DNA of 64,000 nt from Mixophyes australis (GCA_036250195.1 JAVHZZ010000005.1:178543448-178607447); one strand, 5' to 3'. Positions 45,047 through 58,786 are shown, counted from the stretch's first letter. Notes: a model not told the origin generated them from the letters alone. Made by a program: numbers and translations.

Positions 45047-46023
45047 AAATATAAACAATTCCAAGGCTGGCTTACTCAACGTATAGCCAGGCTTTCTATG
45101 TATATTAGAGCAATTAAAAACCGCTTTAAAATGATATAAATCTGAACACAGTGTATCGATTGCACATTTACAGTAAAGCCTTAGGTGTCATTACCAGTTT
45201 TGACAACACACTGTGTGCAGTCATTCTTTTTGGGTATAAAAATTGATGCTGACTAATGGCTAAAAACGTTTAAGTTTAATTTGTTTTTATTATATTTTTT
45301 ATTGAAAGGAAAATGACATATTCCAGAAAATAAACAGATCCATGAAGAAATGTCTAGTGGAACAGCTGAGATTTAAATATACCCCAAAAAACAACAAATT
45401 TAGCAACTCTAACAAGCTTACAACTTGAAGAGAATCAGAGTAATCTAGCTATTGAATGTATTAGCTTAACCAGGAGTATAAACATTTTTTAGAATGAAAA
45501 TATGAACAAGAAGGGTGAGGGGTAAACCTAAAGCAGGAGGTAAGGGAAGTACCGGATTGTGGAGGGGATAATTGGGAGGACAAAGGTGGGCAATGAGATC
45601 TTTTGTCTCGTGATCAGAGAGAGGAATGAGTCGACTATTAGGTCACAAGTAGCATATCACTTGTCTTTTCCTCACAGAGGACGTTTACACGTAAAGGGCA
45701 ATTATCTATCCCTCATTACATCCCATGCAGCTCATGTCACCATGTCAGAGACTAAGGCTCAGCTACTTTGTTTATTGCACAGATTCAGTCTTTAACTCCA
45801 GACACCTTAATTATGTGCACAAAAGTCTTCATATTTATCATTCGCCACTGGCATTATGTCCACTATGTTCATTGCAAAATCAATTCTTGACGACCAGCTT
45901 TTCAGTGTTGGATGGGAGTTCCAGTGGGTGGGTATTACTGCCTTTGCAGCATTGTTTAGATGTTATATTAATGACTTTGTTTTATCTGGCAATAGGGGTT
46001 TTGAAAATATATTAGTTTTGCAG

Positions 46024-47461
46024 TGTCACGAGCCACGCACCGCCGCGACTCACTCGTTCCTGTTCCTGTCCCGGCCATCTCCTTGATGACCAGGACATCA
46101 CCTCCGGCTTCTGGCCAGACCGTTGCTAAGGCAACGGCCAGATGCCGAAGTTCAGAGTGCCGCATCCCGGCAATACAGGGAAGCCGGGCGCGTTTTCATT
46201 CTTCCACTCGTACTTCTCCATTCTACTGGAATTTTGGGTTTCACCCTGTGTCTAATTCTTTGTATTCGCTCAACTCTTCTGGTCTCCCGGAAATACGTTC
46301 CACAGCTTCTAAGCTCAAGAGTATTTGGAAAAAAGTTCAGTCTTCCTTGAGGTGGGCCTCATTTCAGTCTAAGATGTTGGCTCACCGTCACCGTACAACT
46401 TGTTCTTTTAAAGTAGGTCAAAAGGTCTGGCTCTCTAACTCGCAACATCAAACTCAGAAAACCTTGCAAAAAACTCATTGGACCCTTCATTATCAACCAA
46501 CAAGTTAATCCTGTGGCCATCAGGTTAAAACTTCCTCGCTCCCTGAGAATTCCAAACACCTTTCATTGCTCCCTTCTCAAACCAGTTTTTTTATCAAGTC
46601 AGTTTCGATGTCTTCAGCCTCTGGGAACTCTGTCACTTAAATTGGATAAATGTCAGGAATTTTTGATTGAAAAAATTCTCGATTCTAAAAAAGTCCAAGG
46701 ACAAGTCCATTTTTTAGTGCAATGGAAAAATCGTAGTTTGGAGGAACGATCCTGGGTTCCTTGGAAACGCCTACACGCTGACAAACTTATCAGGAAGTTC
46801 TTCAAACAATTTCCCAGGAAGCCAGGGTGTCTGGGTTCCTTAACCCCTCCTCAAAAGGGGGGGGGGGGGGTACTGTCACGAGCCGCCGCGGCTGCGGGCA
46901 CCAAAGCGGCTCGCTAGTTCCTGGCCCTGCGTCCCGGCCGTCTCCTTGGCGTCCAGGAAGTCACTTCCGGTTTCCAGCCTGACCGTTCCTAAGGCAATGG
47001 CCGGATACTGAAGTTCAGAGTGCCGCGTCCCGGCAATACAGGGCAACTGACTGCGTGCACATTAATTAGTAAAGCCTGTGGGCTAATTAGGGTTTATAGT
47101 TTTATTTAAATAAGCAATTTGGGGGTCTATCATGTGATCATCCTCCTTGTTCCCAATTGGCTACATTTAGTATTTAAGGCAGGGAGGGCTTAGCCTCCCT
47201 GCCGGTTTTAGCGTTCATTCCCTCTGGATAGCTGACCTGCTGTGTGCTGTGCTTCAGACTCCTGTTAGATTTCCTGTTGTGACCTTGGCTTTGTTTTGGA
47301 CTTGCTTGAACTCTTATTGCCCTGACTTCTACTTGTTATTTGGATATGTCTGACCACCCGTTATCATCTGGATTCCCTCCTCTGGCCTTGCCACTGCGAT
47401 TTTGCTAATAAACTTACACTACTATAGAGTTAAGACCTGGGGGCCTCCGAGTACCTGTGAG
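46024..47461 (+). mobile_element. Chromodomain Ty3/Gypsy remnant, unit 1
   Basis: The piece opens with about 155 bp of 5' LTR start (TGTCACGAGCC), jumps at cggcaatacaggg straight into the integrase C-terminus, and continues to a polypurine/G tract (46857-46870) and a 3' LTR from 46874. The frame 46023-46508 has HRHRTTCSFKVGQKVWLSN (integrase tail) and 46513-46917 has SLRIPNTFHCSLLKPVFL and then a chromodomain (FLIEKILDSKK...VHFLVQWKNRSLEERSWVPW). A stop separates the two. Gag, protease, RT and the integrase core are deleted. A poly(A) signal aataaa lies near 47407 in the LTR. Confidence 0.88.
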
Positions 47462-47479
47462 TGTGGATTGAAAGAGTTT

Positions 47480-48042
47480 CACCCAATCGTTTTCTCTACC
47501 CGTACCATTCAGGTCCCTCTCTCAAATCTTTGTGGAGTGAAGGAGAGCCAACAGATTCTCCATTGCTAGCTTGTATAATGCCGAGATCGTATATGAGGGC
47601 CTCTAAGGAGACGCACACAAACTTTTGAAAGGAGTAAGCTCTCTTTGAACACCTATAATTATGCCTGATACCTCCATAGTTCTGAGTATAACAGGCCACA
47701 ATTTGTTTGGATTCAGAAAAATGGGCAGACACCAGACTAGATAACACACTGGCCAAAAGACACCCTCTGCAATCAAGCCTTCAAAGTCTGTTGAGTTGAA
47801 ACCTGGGGAGAAATGTAGGTTTGATAGGAAGGAGGTGAGTGGGGAAACCAGAGTGGGAGTTATTGTTGGATGGTGTGTTACCTTCAGAGAGAGTCTGTAA
47901 ATAATATTCCTCCATGACAATCCATTGTTTGGGTTGTTTTGCTTTAGTCCTAGTCCACTCCAGAATTATAACTAACATAACTGTGTAGTAATAACTAGTG
48001 ATATGCGAAAGTAATAGGCTCCCCAGATGCTTATGTCTAAAC
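47480..48042 (-). pseudogene. L1-like ORF2 relic, unit 1
   Basis: The minus-strand frames contain segments such as TPTLVSPLTSFLSNLHFSPG and FEGLIAEGVFWPV, resembling the C-terminal part of L1-type ORF2 seen at 11 kb. The frame shifts several times. Copies are at 51873-52435 and 56265-56827. Confidence 0.45.
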
Positions 48043-48175
48043 CAGGGGTAGGCAACCTGTGGCTCTCCAGGTGTTGTGAAACTACAAATCCCAGCATGCC
48101 TTGCCACCAATCTGCTGGTTATATACTGGCAAAGCATGCTGGGATTTGTAGTTTAACAACACCTGGAGAGCCGCA
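48043..48175. mobile_element. Truncated hAT MITE at unit 1/2 junction
   Basis: The first about 133 bp of the 148-bp MITE of unit 3 are present, cut at gagccgcagg, where the next unit begins. The same truncation is at 52436-52568. Confidence 0.9.
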
Positions 48176-50416
48176 GGAGATTTGCCAGCTCCGGTTTACA
48201 GTTTTAAAACCAAGAGCTTTCCTGGCACTTTCTGTTAAAGCAAAAAAAGTCAGAAATCCGATTCCTCGAAGAATCTTGAAGGAGTCTGTGCGAGCGGCAG
48301 ATCAGTGCAAGTACTTCCCACACTGCTTCGCACATCAGCGGAATTTATAGGGAGTGGAAAACACTGAAAACCAGACACCTAACTTGTCCTTAAATTGTGA
48401 TGAGATTAGTCATTTTGTGGACTAAACCAATATTCATGAACATGTAGCCCATCAATTAATTATGTACAAGGTCACATATTGGTTCGTATGACGCTTCCTT
48501 TTTCCAATAGTTTAAGCAAAGTCTTTCACTAGCAATCCTCATTTCTGCAACAAATGGGTTACAAGAAAAAGGCAAGGCTCCCCAACCCACAAGGGATGCA
48601 CTTAATTAACTTCAGGGATTAATACATCCCCATAGTGGGAATATTTACCAGACAAAAGGAATCATTCAGGAGGTTTTATAAATAGACGGGATGTCTGTGT
48701 GATGCAACAACCGTAATATAATGTGAAATTTAACATTAGGAAATGTCTACCTCTCATTGCAACAGGTAATACGTAGCTAGAGTTAATATAGTTGCCCAAC
48801 CACGTTGAAGCCTACAAGCCAATCTCATAGACTGATAAATTGCAATTGAAAATGAGTTCATATATGTAAATTTTGGGATCAGTCTTACATTCAATTAATT
48901 TAATTATTAAAAATTTCAGCTGAAACACCTGGTAAAACATTTTAGAAACAAGCAGAGCTAAATAATACAACAAATGTATGTTTTATGTTTAAACAAAACA
49001 AAATAATAACAATATTGAAAATATCATTATGCAGGGAGGGTGAATTTTCTTTTTGTAATGTGAAAAAACCCCAAAAAAAACCTTTAAAATGACAACAATC
49101 ATTCATTTATCTAGCGCCACTAATTCCGCAGCGCTGTACAGAGAACTCGCTCACATCAGTTCCTGCCCCATTGCGGCTAACAGTCTAAATTCCCTAACAT
49201 ACACACATAGACTGAAAGAGACTAAGGCCTAGATTTACTAAACTGCGGGTTTGGAGAAGTGGAGATGTTGCCTATAGCAACCAATCAGATTCTAGCTTTA
49301 ATTTATTTAGTGCATTCTACAACATGACAGCTAGAATCTGATTGGTTGCTATAGGCAACATCTCCACTTTTTCAAACCCGCCGTTTAGTAAATATACCCC
49401 TAAGAGCTATTTTGCTAACCAGTAAGCCACTGTCCTGCCAAATATAAACAATTCCAAGGCTGGCTTACTCAACGTATAGCCAGGCTTTCTATGTATATTA
49501 GAGCAATTAAAAACCGCTTTAAAATGATATAAATCTGAACACAGTGTATCGATTGCACATTTACAGTAAAGCCTTAGGTGTCATTACCAGTTTTGACAAC
49601 ACACTGTGTGCAGTCATTCTTTTTGGGTATAAAAATTGATGCTGACTAATGGCTAAAAACGTTTAAGTTTAATTTGTTTTTATTATATTTTTTATTGAAA
49701 GGAAAATGACATATTCCAGAAAATAAACAGATCCATGAAGAAATGTCTAGTGGAACAGCTGAGATTTAAATATACCCCAAAAAACAACAAATTTAGCAAC
49801 TCTAACAAGCTTACAACTTGAAGAGAATCAGAGTAATCTAGCTATTGAATGTATTAGCTTAACCAGGAGTATAAACATTTTTTAGAATGAAAATATGAAC
49901 AAGAAGGGTGAGGGGTAAACCTAAAGCAGGAGGTAAGGGAAGTACCGGATTGTGGAGGGGATAATTGGGAGGACAAAGGTGGGCAATGAGATCTTTTGTC
50001 TCGTGATCAGAGAGAGGAATGAGTCGACTATTAGGTCACAAGTAGCATATCACTTGTCTTTTCCTCACAGAGGACGTTTACACGTAAAGGGCAATTATCT
50101 ATCCCTCATTACATCCCATGCAGCTCATGTCACCATGTCAGAGACTAAGGCTCAGCTACTTTGTTTATTGCACAGATTCAGTCTTTAACTCCAGACACCT
50201 TAATTATGTGCACAAAAGTCTTCATATTTATCATTCGCCACTGGCATTATGTCCACTATGTTCATTGCAAAATCAATTCTTGACGACCAGCTTTTCAGTG
50301 TTGGATGGGAGTTCCAGTGGGTGGGTATTACTGCCTTTGCAGCATTGTTTAGATGTTATATTAATGACTTTGTTTTATCTGGCAATAGGGGTTTTGAAAA
50401 TATATTAGTTTTGCAG

Positions 50417-51854
50417 TGTCACGAGCCACGCACCGCCGCGACTCACTCGTTCCTGTTCCTGTCCCGGCCATCTCCTTGATGACCAGGACATCACCTCCGG
50501 CTTCTGGCCAGACCGTTGCTAAGGCAACGGCCAGATGCCGAAGTTCAGAGTGCCGCATCCCGGCAATACAGGGAAGCCGGGCGCGTTTTCATTCTTCCAC
50601 TCGTACTTCTCCATTCTACTGGAATTTTGGGTTTCACCCTGTGTCTAATTCTTTGTATTCGCTCAACTCTTCTGGTCTCCCGGAAATACGTTCCACAGCT
50701 TCTAAGCTCAAGAGTATTTGGAAAAAAGTTCAGTCTTCCTTGAGGTGGGCCTCATTTCAGTCTAAGATGTTGGCTCACCGTCACCGTACAACTTGTTCTT
50801 TTAAAGTAGGTCAAAAGGTCTGGCTCTCTAACTCGCAACATCAAACTCAGAAAACCTTGCAAAAAACTCATTGGACCCTTCATTATCAACCAACAAGTTA
50901 ATCCTGTGGCCATCAGGTTAAAACTTCCTCGCTCCCTGAGAATTCCAAACACCTTTCATTGCTCCCTTCTCAAACCAGTTTTTTTATCAAGTCAGTTTCG
51001 ATGTCTTCAGCCTCTGGGAACTCTGTCACTTAAATTGGATAAATGTCAGGAATTTTTGATTGAAAAAATTCTCGATTCTAAAAAAGTCCAAGGACAAGTC
51101 CATTTTTTAGTGCAATGGAAAAATCGTAGTTTGGAGGAACGATCCTGGGTTCCTTGGAAACGCCTACACGCTGACAAACTTATCAGGAAGTTCTTCAAAC
51201 AATTTCCCAGGAAGCCAGGGTGTCTGGGTTCCTTAACCCCTCCTCAAAAGGGGGGGGGGGGGGTACTGTCACGAGCCGCCGCGGCTGCGGGCACCAAAGC
51301 GGCTCGCTAGTTCCTGGCCCTGCGTCCCGGCCGTCTCCTTGGCGTCCAGGAAGTCACTTCCGGTTTCCAGCCTGACCGTTCCTAAGGCAATGGCCGGATA
51401 CTGAAGTTCAGAGTGCCGCGTCCCGGCAATACAGGGCAACTGACTGCGTGCACATTAATTAGTAAAGCCTGTGGGCTAATTAGGGTTTATAGTTTTATTT
51501 AAATAAGCAATTTGGGGGTCTATCATGTGATCATCCTCCTTGTTCCCAATTGGCTACATTTAGTATTTAAGGCAGGGAGGGCTTAGCCTCCCTGCCGGTT
51601 TTAGCGTTCATTCCCTCTGGATAGCTGACCTGCTGTGTGCTGTGCTTCAGACTCCTGTTAGATTTCCTGTTGTGACCTTGGCTTTGTTTTGGACTTGCTT
51701 GAACTCTTATTGCCCTGACTTCTACTTGTTATTTGGATATGTCTGACCACCCGTTATCATCTGGATTCCCTCCTCTGGCCTTGCCACTGCGATTTTGCTA
51801 ATAAACTTACACTACTATAGAGTTAAGACCTGGGGGCCTCCGAGTACCTGTGAG
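50417..51854 (+). mobile_element. Chromodomain Ty3/Gypsy remnant, unit 2
   Basis: Identical to the copy in unit 1, displaced by 4,393 bp, with the same internal deletion, the same stop between integrase tail and chromodomain, and the same 14-G tract. Confidence 0.88.
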
Positions 51855-54809
51855 TGTGGATTGAAAGAGTTTCACCCAATCGTTTTCTCTACCCGTACCA
51901 TTCAGGTCCCTCTCTCAAATCTTTGTGGAGTGAAGGAGAGCCAACAGATTCTCCATTGCTAGCTTGTATAATGCCGAGATCGTATATGAGGGCCTCTAAG
52001 GAGACGCACACAAACTTTTGAAAGGAGTAAGCTCTCTTTGAACACCTATAATTATGCCTGATACCTCCATAGTTCTGAGTATAACAGGCCACAATTTGTT
52101 TGGATTCAGAAAAATGGGCAGACACCAGACTAGATAACACACTGGCCAAAAGACACCCTCTGCAATCAAGCCTTCAAAGTCTGTTGAGTTGAAACCTGGG
52201 GAGAAATGTAGGTTTGATAGGAAGGAGGTGAGTGGGGAAACCAGAGTGGGAGTTATTGTTGGATGGTGTGTTACCTTCAGAGAGAGTCTGTAAATAATAT
52301 TCCTCCATGACAATCCATTGTTTGGGTTGTTTTGCTTTAGTCCTAGTCCACTCCAGAATTATAACTAACATAACTGTGTAGTAATAACTAGTGATATGCG
52401 AAAGTAATAGGCTCCCCAGATGCTTATGTCTAAACCAGGGGTAGGCAACCTGTGGCTCTCCAGGTGTTGTGAAACTACAAATCCCAGCATGCCTTGCCAC
52501 CAATCTGCTGGTTATATACTGGCAAAGCATGCTGGGATTTGTAGTTTAACAACACCTGGAGAGCCGCAGGAGATTTGCCAGCTCCGGTTTACAGTTTTAA
52601 AACCAAGAGCTTTCCTGGCACTTTCTGTTAAAGCAAAAAAAGTCAGAAATCCGATTCCTCGAAGAATCTTGAAGGAGTCTGTGCGAGCGGCAGATCAGTG
52701 CAAGTACTTCCCACACTGCTTCGCACATCAGCGGAATTTATAGGGAGTGGAAAACACTGAAAACCAGACACCTAACTTGTCCTTAAATTGTGATGAGATT
52801 AGTCATTTTGTGGACTAAACCAATATTCATGAACATGTAGCCCATCAATTAATTATGTACAAGGTCACATATTGGTTCGTATGACGCTTCCTTTTTCCAA
52901 TAGTTTAAGCAAAGTCTTTCACTAGCAATCCTCATTTCTGCAACAAATGGGTTACAAGAAAAAGGCAAGGCTCCCCAACCCACAAGGGATGCACTTAATT
53001 AACTTCAGGGATTAATACATCCCCATAGTGGGAATATTTACCAGACAAAAGGAATCATTCAGGAGGTTTTATAAATAGACGGGATGTCTGTGTGATGCAA
53101 CAACCGTAATATAATGTGAAATTTAACATTAGGAAATGTCTACCTCTCATTGCAACAGGTAATACGTAGCTAGAGTTAATATAGTTGCCCAACCACGTTG
53201 AAGCCTACAAGCCAATCTCATAGACTGATAAATTGCAATTGAAAATGAGTTCATATATGTAAATTTTGGGATCAGTCTTACATTCAATTAATTTAATTAT
53301 TAAAAATTTCAGCTGAAACACCTGGTAAAACATTTTAGAAACAAGCAGAGCTAAATAATACAACAAATGTATGTTTTATGTTTAAACAAAACAAAATAAT
53401 AACAATATTGAAAATATCATTATGCAGGGAGGGTGAATTTTCTTTTTGTAATGTGAAAAAACCCCAAAAAAAACCTTTAAAATGACAACAATCATTCATT
53501 TATCTAGCGCCACTAATTCCGCAGCGCTGTACAGAGAACTCGCTCACATCAGTTCCTGCCCCATTGCGGCTAACAGTCTAAATTCCCTAACATACACACA
53601 TAGACTGAAAGAGACTAAGGCCTAGATTTACTAAACTGCGGGTTTGGAGAAGTGGAGATGTTGCCTATAGCAACCAATCAGATTCTAGCTTTAATTTATT
53701 TAGTGCATTCTACAACATGACAGCTAGAATCTGATTGGTTGCTATAGGCAACATCTCCACTTTTTCAAACCCGCCGTTTAGTAAATATACCCCTAAGAGC
53801 TATTTTGCTAACCAGTAAGCCACTGTCCTGCCAAATATAAACAATTCCAAGGCTGGCTTACTCAACGTATAGCCAGGCTTTCTATGTATATTAGAGCAAT
53901 TAAAAACCGCTTTAAAATGATATAAATCTGAACACAGTGTATCGATTGCACATTTACAGTAAAGCCTTAGGTGTCATTACCAGTTTTGACAACACACTGT
54001 GTGCAGTCATTCTTTTTGGGTATAAAAATTGATGCTGACTAATGGCTAAAAACGTTTAAGTTTAATTTGTTTTTATTATATTTTTTATTGAAAGGAAAAT
54101 GACATATTCCAGAAAATAAACAGATCCATGAAGAAATGTCTAGTGGAACAGCTGAGATTTAAATATACCCCAAAAAACAACAAATTTAGCAACTCTAACA
54201 AGCTTACAACTTGAAGAGAATCAGAGTAATCTAGCTATTGAATGTATTAGCTTAACCAGGAGTATAAACATTTTTTAGAATGAAAATATGAACAAGAAGG
54301 GTGAGGGGTAAACCTAAAGCAGGAGGTAAGGGAAGTACCGGATTGTGGAGGGGATAATTGGGAGGACAAAGGTGGGCAATGAGATCTTTTGTCTCGTGAT
54401 CAGAGAGAGGAATGAGTCGACTATTAGGTCACAAGTAGCATATCACTTGTCTTTTCCTCACAGAGGACGTTTACACGTAAAGGGCAATTATCTATCCCTC
54501 ATTACATCCCATGCAGCTCATGTCACCATGTCAGAGACTAAGGCTCAGCTACTTTGTTTATTGCACAGATTCAGTCTTTAACTCCAGACACCTTAATTAT
54601 GTGCACAAAAGTCTTCATATTTATCATTCGCCACTGGCATTATGTCCACTATGTTCATTGCAAAATCAATTCTTGACGACCAGCTTTTCAGTGTTGGATG
54701 GGAGTTCCAGTGGGTGGGTATTACTGCCTTTGCAGCATTGTTTAGATGTTATATTAATGACTTTGTTTTATCTGGCAATAGGGGTTTTGAAAATATATTA
54801 GTTTTGCAG

Positions 54810-56246
54810 TGTCACGAGCCACGCACCGCCGCGACTCACTCGTTCCTGTTCCTGTCCCGGCCATCTCCTTGATGACCAGGACATCACCTCCGGCTTCTGG
54901 CCAGACCGTTGCTAAGGCAACGGCCAGATGCCGAAGTTCAGAGTGCCGCATCCCGGCAATACAGGGAAGCCGGGCGCGTTTTCATTCTTCCACTCGTACT
55001 TCTCCATTCTACTGGAATTTTGGGTTTCACCCTGTGTCTAATTCTTTGTATTCGCTCAACTCTTCTGGTCTCCCGGAAATACGTTCCACAGCTTCTAAGC
55101 TCAAGAGTATTTGGAAAAAAGTTCAGTCTTCCTTGAGGTGGGCCTCATTTCAGTCTAAGATGTTGGCTCACCGTCACCGTACAACTTGTTCTTTTAAAGT
55201 AGGTCAAAAGGTCTGGCTCTCTAACTCGCAACATCAAACTCAGAAAACCTTGCAAAAAACTCATTGGACCCTTCATTATCAACCAACAAGTTAATCCTGT
55301 GGCCATCAGGTTAAAACTTCCTCGCTCCCTGAGAATTCCAAACACCTTTCATTGCTCCCTTCTCAAACCAGTTTTTTTATCAAGTCAGTTTCGATGTCTT
55401 CAGCCTCTGGGAACTCTGTCACTTAAATTGGATAAATGTCAGGAATTTTTGATTGAAAAAATTCTCGATTCTAAAAAAGTCCAAGGACAAGTCCATTTTT
55501 TAGTGCAATGGAAAAATCGTAGTTTGGAGGAACGATCCTGGGTTCCTTGGAAACGCCTACACGCTGACAAACTTATCAGGAAGTTCTTCAAACAATTTCC
55601 CAGGAAGCCAGGGTGTCTGGGTTCCTTAACCCCTCCTCAAAAGGGGGGGGGGGGGTACTGTCACGAGCCGCCGCGGCTGCGGGCACCAAAGCGGCTCGCT
55701 AGTTCCTGGCCCTGCGTCCCGGCCGTCTCCTTGGCGTCCAGGAAGTCACTTCCGGTTTCCAGCCTGACCGTTCCTAAGGCAATGGCCGGATACTGAAGTT
55801 CAGAGTGCCGCGTCCCGGCAATACAGGGCAACTGACTGCGTGCACATTAATTAGTAAAGCCTGTGGGCTAATTAGGGTTTATAGTTTTATTTAAATAAGC
55901 AATTTGGGGGTCTATCATGTGATCATCCTCCTTGTTCCCAATTGGCTACATTTAGTATTTAAGGCAGGGAGGGCTTAGCCTCCCTGCCGGTTTTAGCGTT
56001 CATTCCCTCTGGATAGCTGACCTGCTGTGTGCTGTGCTTCAGACTCCTGTTAGATTTCCTGTTGTGACCTTGGCTTTGTTTTGGACTTGCTTGAACTCTT
56101 ATTGCCCTGACTTCTACTTGTTATTTGGATATGTCTGACCACCCGTTATCATCTGGATTCCCTCCTCTGGCCTTGCCACTGCGATTTTGCTAATAAACTT
56201 ACACTACTATAGAGTTAAGACCTGGGGGCCTCCGAGTACCTGTGAG
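54810..56246 (+). mobile_element. Chromodomain Ty3/Gypsy remnant, unit 3
   Basis: Same as units 1 and 2 except for 13 rather than 14 G residues in the tract. That one-base change moves the frame after the chromodomain, so the open frame runs 165 instead of 134 codons. Confidence 0.88.
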
Positions 56247-56827
56247 TGTGGATTGAAAGAGTTTCACCCAATCGTTTTCTCTACCCGTACCATTCAGGTC
56301 CCTCTCTCAAATCTTTGTGGAGTGAAGGAGAGCCAACAGATTCTCCATTGCTAGCTTGTATAATGCCGAGATCGTATATGAGGGCCTCTAAGGAGACGCA
56401 CACAAACTTTTGAAAGGAGTAAGCTCTCTTTGAACACCTATAATTATGCCTGATACCTCCATAGTTCTGAGTATAACAGGCCACAATTTGTTTGGATTCA
56501 GAAAAATGGGCAGACACCAGACTAGATAACACACTGGCCAAAAGACACCCTCTGCAATCAAGCCTTCAAAGTCTGTTGAGTTGAAACCTGGGGAGAAATG
56601 TAGGTTTGATAGGAAGGAGGTGAGTGGGGAAACCAGAGTGGGAGTTATTGTTGGATGGTGTGTTACCTTCAGAGAGAGTCTGTAAATAATATTCCTCCAT
56701 GACAATCCATTGTTTGGGTTGTTTTGCTTTAGTCCTAGTCCACTCCAGAATTATAACTAACATAACTGTGTAGTAATAACTAGTGATATGCGAAAGTAAT
56801 AGGCTCCCCAGATGCTTATGTCTAAAC

Positions 56828-56975
56828 CAGGGGTAGGCAACCTGTGGCTCTCCAGGTGTTGTGAAACTACAAATCCCAGCATGCCTTGCCACCAATCTGC
56901 TGGTTATATACTGGCAAAGCATGCTGGGATTTGTAGTTTAACAACACCTGGAGAGCCGCAGGTTGCCTACCCCTG
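56828..56975. mobile_element. Complete hAT MITE with 8-bp TSD (unit 3 end)
   Basis: A 148-bp near-palindrome with ends CAGGGGTAGGCAACC and GGTTGCCTACCCCTG, flanked by gtctaaac on both sides (56820-56827 and 56976-56983). This is a standard hAT signature. It shows that the MITE was in place before the triplication. Confidence 0.93.
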
Positions 56976-56983
56976 GTCTAAAC

Positions 56984-57620
56984 GATGTATCTTGCCTTAA
57001 GCGTGGCATGTTCCTACACTACACACATTTCCCTATTAAACCCTACACCTCTCGTAGCCAATTGGGAGGATCATTTATAAGCAAAGTATGCAACAAATAA
57101 AGAATTTTAGGCAATTTTTACATTGTTGATCATCCAGTATCCAGGCCAAGCATTTGAACAGCTATCCCCTGTAGTCCAAGCGGAGTTTAGGAGGAGCTGA
57201 AAATTGGTGTGAAACAGCTGCAACCTTTAGTTATATATACTCCCAGATACTTGAGTTGAGAGGGGCTCCAGGAGAACTTCTGCTTCAAGCCCACCACTAT
57301 CTGGGGTGGAGTAGAGAGATTAATCACTACAAATTAATAATTTAATTTTGAAATTTGAAAGTCTACCAAATTTTGCTACTAAATTAGGGAGCACGATTAC
57401 TGGGTTAACAATCAAGGCTAACAAATTGTCAGCAAATTGCATTTGTTTACATTCTTATATTTCCTAGTCTAATCTCGGAAGGGTTCGGATTAGCCTTGAT
57501 TAACCCGCTTGCCTCCATGGAAAATACTTAAATCAGATGGGAGAGGGGGCAGCCCTGTCTGATGCTATCTTTTATATCACACGTTTCTGAAAGAGAGACA
57601 TTTATTTGGATTCTGACAAA
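56984..57620 (-). pseudogene. L1-like RT relic on minus strand
   Basis: Around 57560-57500 the minus strand reads RIRQGCPLS and FSMEA, the conserved L1-type RT motif following the catalytic block. Many stops. It is probably the continuation of the relic at 56265-56827, interrupted by the hAT MITE. Confidence 0.6.
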
Positions 57621-58784
57621 GTCAAAGAGATAAGATTCTATGAAGGTAGATAGGTCAATCTGATGAGTTTAAAGAAATACTCTGATTAATTGGATTCTTA
57701 GTTTATATATAGTAGCAGAACAGGTATTTATGTAGTTAAAAGGGCCCTGTAAAATATGATAAAAAAACACCCTGCATCCCACATCACGTATTAACACTTA
57801 CCAGCATATTTTATGTTATATGGCCCCAAATGTAAAAAATGTGCGTTATACCATATAATACAGCCACATTCTCTCTGTATATGGTCCCACTCGACTCCCA
57901 TGAATCACTCCCTGCTGCAGCTGGGACTTATTGTGGGCAGGCAGTTAGGGGCTGTTAGTACACTTAAGTCAGTCAGCTCCAGCTGCTTCATTTTCAGTGA
58001 ACTCTAAACAGCAAATCAGCATTCACTGAATTGGTGGCAACCAGACAACAACAAGTAATCAATTTTTACCTCAGTGATTTTACTTGTTCCTATGTAAATT
58101 AAGACTTAATGTAATCCATCTCGGCTTTAATATTAAAATTATTTGGTCAGTTGTTGAACGCAGTATCTTTATCGAAAATGTCTTTGGTTGACAAGCATAA
58201 TATTCCTTTTCTGTATTGTGGACTAACTGGTTCTTGTTACTGTTGATCCGCACAGCGATGACTCAGTAGAAGGGTGCACATTCAGACAACCTCTCACACA
58301 GTTTCACAATCTGTATCCCTTTAACCTTTTAATCCCTCTCCTTCTGCAAGGACTGTGGAGAAACAGCACATGTGCACGAATGACATACCAGCTGTGCACA
58401 AGTGCTTATTATAATAAGTAAAATGAGGCCAGTTAGCTTCTGTTACAACATAAAACACAAACAATAGAGTGCACAGAATGCCATGCTAGAAGAAAACTGC
58501 AACTTGTGAAGAAAAATGTGGCCTTTCTTTGTAACATAATAGGGACAAGTAGGAAATCGAGAAGAATGAAGAGACAATTCATAAAATGAGTAAAAATGTA
58601 TAGAGAAAAATTGCAATCATGAGGCGTTTTTTGGTGCGCCATTGGAATAGACCATATTAGTTCATGGTGATAGGTGGGTTTTATTAATCGTTCTATTCCA
58701 TGGACTAAACACCGGGTTCTGAAGCTGTGGTCCAAGCGGGTACTTGATAAACACTCACATTACATTACATAATCCTGATCTAAC

Positions 58785-58786
<2 letters not shown>

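Larger units (their letters stand above)
43783..56960. repeat. Tandem triplication of a 4,393-bp unit
   Basis: Three head-to-tail units: 43783-48175, 48176-52568 and 52569-56960. The third is one base shorter because its G run is 13 rather than 14. All reading frames in the units translate identically at a constant offset of 4,393, and line-by-line reading shows no other difference. Each unit carries the same set: a SINE with nested Harbinger MITE, a Gypsy remnant, an L1 relic and a hAT MITE piece. The array lies wholly in an SLC22A23 intron. Confidence 0.95.

Noticed and set aside
45559..46015. Open frames 45559-45795 and 45725-46015 and their two exact copies
   Set aside because: No recognisable domain; they owe their threefold conservation to the recent triplication, not to selection.
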